DNA from: Augochlora pura | Lineage: Eukaryota; Arthropoda; Insecta; Hymenoptera; Halictidae | Direction: 5' to 3' | Length of the DNA: 64,000 nucleotides | NCBI RefSeq assembly: GCF_028453695.1 | Contig: NC_135777.1 | Coordinates: 2,170,001 to 2,234,000, forward strand | In this document: positions 61,701 to 64,000 of the stretch, piece by piece | Layout of the letters: every line of letters begins with the position of its first letter | Numbering within the stretch: the stretch's first letter is position 1 | The notes under the pieces: generated by a model | Told to the model about the DNA's origin: nothing | Seen by the model: only the letters and a program-made list of their open reading frames with translations | Databases searched by the model: none | Translations under genes and position numbers: made by a program

Positions 61701-63528
61701 GGATGCTGGCACCATGGACATGGCGATTGCTTCCTCTTCTTGCTCGGACAGCCGCGAGTCACTGGTGCCGCCGCCGTCGTCGAGGTCTCCTTTGAGCCCA
61801 GGACCGGAACCTGCAAAGAGACCGGCACGCGTTCAACCGACCGTCAGATTTCAGGGCTTTATACGCGCGGTTATATGCTAGCTGTTTTTTCAACAAAGGG
61901 GTCTTGCGGAGTGGTCAAGATGCTCCATCGAAATCCCCGACGCGATTTTTATCTGGTCCGCTAATCTCTATCCGTTCAAACGCAACTGTTAACATGGGTA
62001 AACGTTTCGAGACCTGCGCCGGCTGATGATCTCTTTCTGATTCTGCCGTCCGTTAATAAGGAAGGGTCTCCGGGCGTGACAGTTTTTAATGAGATCTTGC
62101 GCGGGGGTTTTTCAGATACTTAATGTTAGAATTGTTAGTGGCAAAGCCAAAAATATAAGCCGCCGATTTGTATCGCGTTCTATTATGTTAGAAAAGTGTT
62201 CGCAGGTGCTGAAGGAATGAATCTTTCCATATCTAGGTAGTGCAAGGATGTTTGACAGTCTTCAAGACGTCTTTTCAAACGAACGTCCTAGAAACATCCT
62301 AGAAAGGTCTTGTTTCAAATATTAAAATGTTTTTTAGTGTCTTAAAACTTCCTTTAGAGGTTTAAAAGATCATCTTATGGTCGCCTTATGAACTTTTCGT
62401 AGACATTTTTAATAGGACCAGATAATTTTTGTTTCATGTATTGTCTTTATTTACTTTCGTTTCTAGACTTTAATAACAGAAGAATTCAATTTTATTTCGA
62501 CTTAGAAGGAATTAATAATTGATTAGCTGTGATGTAGCTGTGAAACCGATCGTATGGCAAATGTTTAATACTTTGAAAACGACGTTGATATTCAAAAAAT
62601 TAAATAATTTTGTTGAGTTTATATTATTTTTAGTATTGAATGACTGTTTATAATGTTCAGATAAAATAACAGAAACCTATTTTGTACTACCTATTTCGTA
62701 AAATATAAGCAAAATAAGCAAAAAAGTCACGAGACAGACGCGTGTCACCCATCGATGATGCACGCCGTTGTCAACATGTTAAGTAAAAATTATTATAATA
62801 ATACCGGGTATTATTAAGTTCAGTTTGACGCGCTCTACCACCGGGGAGAATCTCATGAAAAAGTGTCACCCTTGAGGACCTCTGCTTCTAAAATTCGCGG
62901 TCCATTTATGGGAAGAATGTTCGAACTGTTGCCAGAAAGCGCGCCATGGCAGCGTCGCCATTATTCTGACGACGCCACCATGGGCAAGGGCTAACTTTTG
63001 AACGGGCCAAAGCGGAACCGGGGGATTTCTCGGCCGGAATGATCTAGCGGTTCCCCGTCGAATGCCTGCATCAGGGATACCTGTACCACCGATAGGTCCG
63101 ACCACCACCCCGGACGACATGCCGCAGGTTCTACCGAAGACCCTGACCACGCGTACCACCTCCTCCTGGACGAGGTTGAAGCACATGGCGATCAGGCCCA
63201 TCCCGGCGAGTATGTAGAGCGAGCAGGCGCACAAGCTGAGCTCCTCCAAGGTCGCAGTCGCCGCGTTTCTGCCAACCGGCATCAGGTCACCGAAACCGAT
63301 CGTTCCCAGGCTGGTGAAGCAGAAGTAACCGCCTTCTAGGAGGCTCCAGCCCTCCAGCCGATTGAACATTATCGCCCCGCCGCATATGTAGATCAGCATG
63401 ATCACCAGGCATAGGCTTATCGGTATCCTGACGGAGTTCGTCTCGACCATGTATCCCGGCGACGATGTCGTCGACAGGGACAACGAGCACGGGTGGAAGT
63501 GCCGTTTACCGTTTCCGGATGACACGTC
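61698..63528 (-). CDS. Two-pore-domain potassium channel, 3' part (M3-P2-M4 and C-terminal tail), 5' partial
   Basis: This is the 3' part of a K2P (KCNK/TWIK-type) potassium channel. Exon A is 63528-63135: acceptor TTTCAG at 63530-63529, donor G|GTAGAA. It encodes a linker, the third membrane helix (around ISLCLVIMLIYICGGAIMF), the second pore loop with the potassium filter GTIGFGDLMP, and the fourth helix (CSLYILAGMGLIAMCFNLVQEEV). Exon B starts at 61810 after the strong acceptor TCTCTTTGCAG. The phases match: one base G from exon A plus GT makes Gly. Exon B adds an acidic tail of 36 residues ending MSMVPAS before UGA at 61700-61698. The first pore and the start codon must lie beyond 64000. 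Such channels form dimers in the plasma membrane and carry background K+ current. The reading frame continues past this stop as a separate feature. Which K2P subfamily this is cannot be fixed without the first half. Confidence 0.9.
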
Positions 63529-64000
63529 CTGAAATCGTCGAGTGCTTAGTGAAATGCAATCACGAGTATCATCGGTCAGACGAGGACCCTGTTTTATCGG
63601 TCTGAAGGCAAATTGTGCAAATAACTTTTCTGAATGACGTAGGAACCCTGGCGACAGGTGCTGTTCTAAAATAGTTCAAACCTTTGAAATAAAAATTATA
63701 AAATAGTAAACTATTTTCGGATAGCACTTTTCAATTGAGTTTCAGAAATAAAGCTCAACTCTTATGTAAAAGATCTCTGGTTGGGATAAAAGGATAGATT
63801 TCTACCTAAAATTAAGAAATGGGAAAAGTGGTTGATTTTATAGGCAGATGTATTGGACACTTGTTGGAAGTTTTGTTAGAATCGGTGTACTGTTCGTTGA
63901 TGATAAGATAACACAATTTCTGTCGAGAAGCAAGGGTAAATGAAAGAAAGAAGGGTCCACTGAGAAATAAGAAGACTAATGAACTAACCGGTCAGTAAAC

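Overview
The window looks like nuclear DNA from an insect, most likely a hymenopteran. The basis is AT-rich spacer alternating with very CpG-rich blocks, GT-AG introns, insect-type gene products, and many remnants of Tc1, mariner, hAT and TTAA-flanked (piggyBac-type) elements. The order-level call is inference from composition and repeat content; no marker gene fixes a species. There are three assembly gaps (100, 500 and 500 N).

Only three protein-coding loci can be supported. (1) A family 92 glycosyltransferase on the minus strand (9483-12280), two coding exons, 610 aa, complete. (2) A small single-pass membrane protein on the plus strand (57303-57759), two coding exons, 115 aa, family not recognised. 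(3) The 3' part of a two-pore-domain potassium channel on the minus strand (61176-63528): the M3-P2-M4 exon and the last exon, with the 5' exons beyond position 64000. The three genes do not obviously work together; they are separate loci in a repeat-rich landscape.

The most striking observation is in the last channel exon. Its reading frame meets a UGA followed by C, and then stays open for another 173 codons that look like protein. Eight nucleotides after the UGA lies a 14-bp stem-loop closed by a GUGA tetraloop. This is the known architecture of programmed stop-codon readthrough, so the channel may be made with two alternative C-termini.

Layout: 1-9.4 kb, spacer with several TTAA MITEs, one of them nested in another. 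9.4-12.4 kb, glycosyltransferase gene. 12.4-15 kb, spacer. 15-21 kb, a composite domain of adjacent G/T-rich tandem repeats with many inverted repeats and no credible ORF. 21-57 kb, spacer with Tc1, mariner, hAT and MITE remnants, minisatellites and GC-rich blocks with spurious ORFs. 57.3-57.8 kb, small membrane protein. 58-61 kb, spacer. 61.2-63.5 kb, potassium channel.
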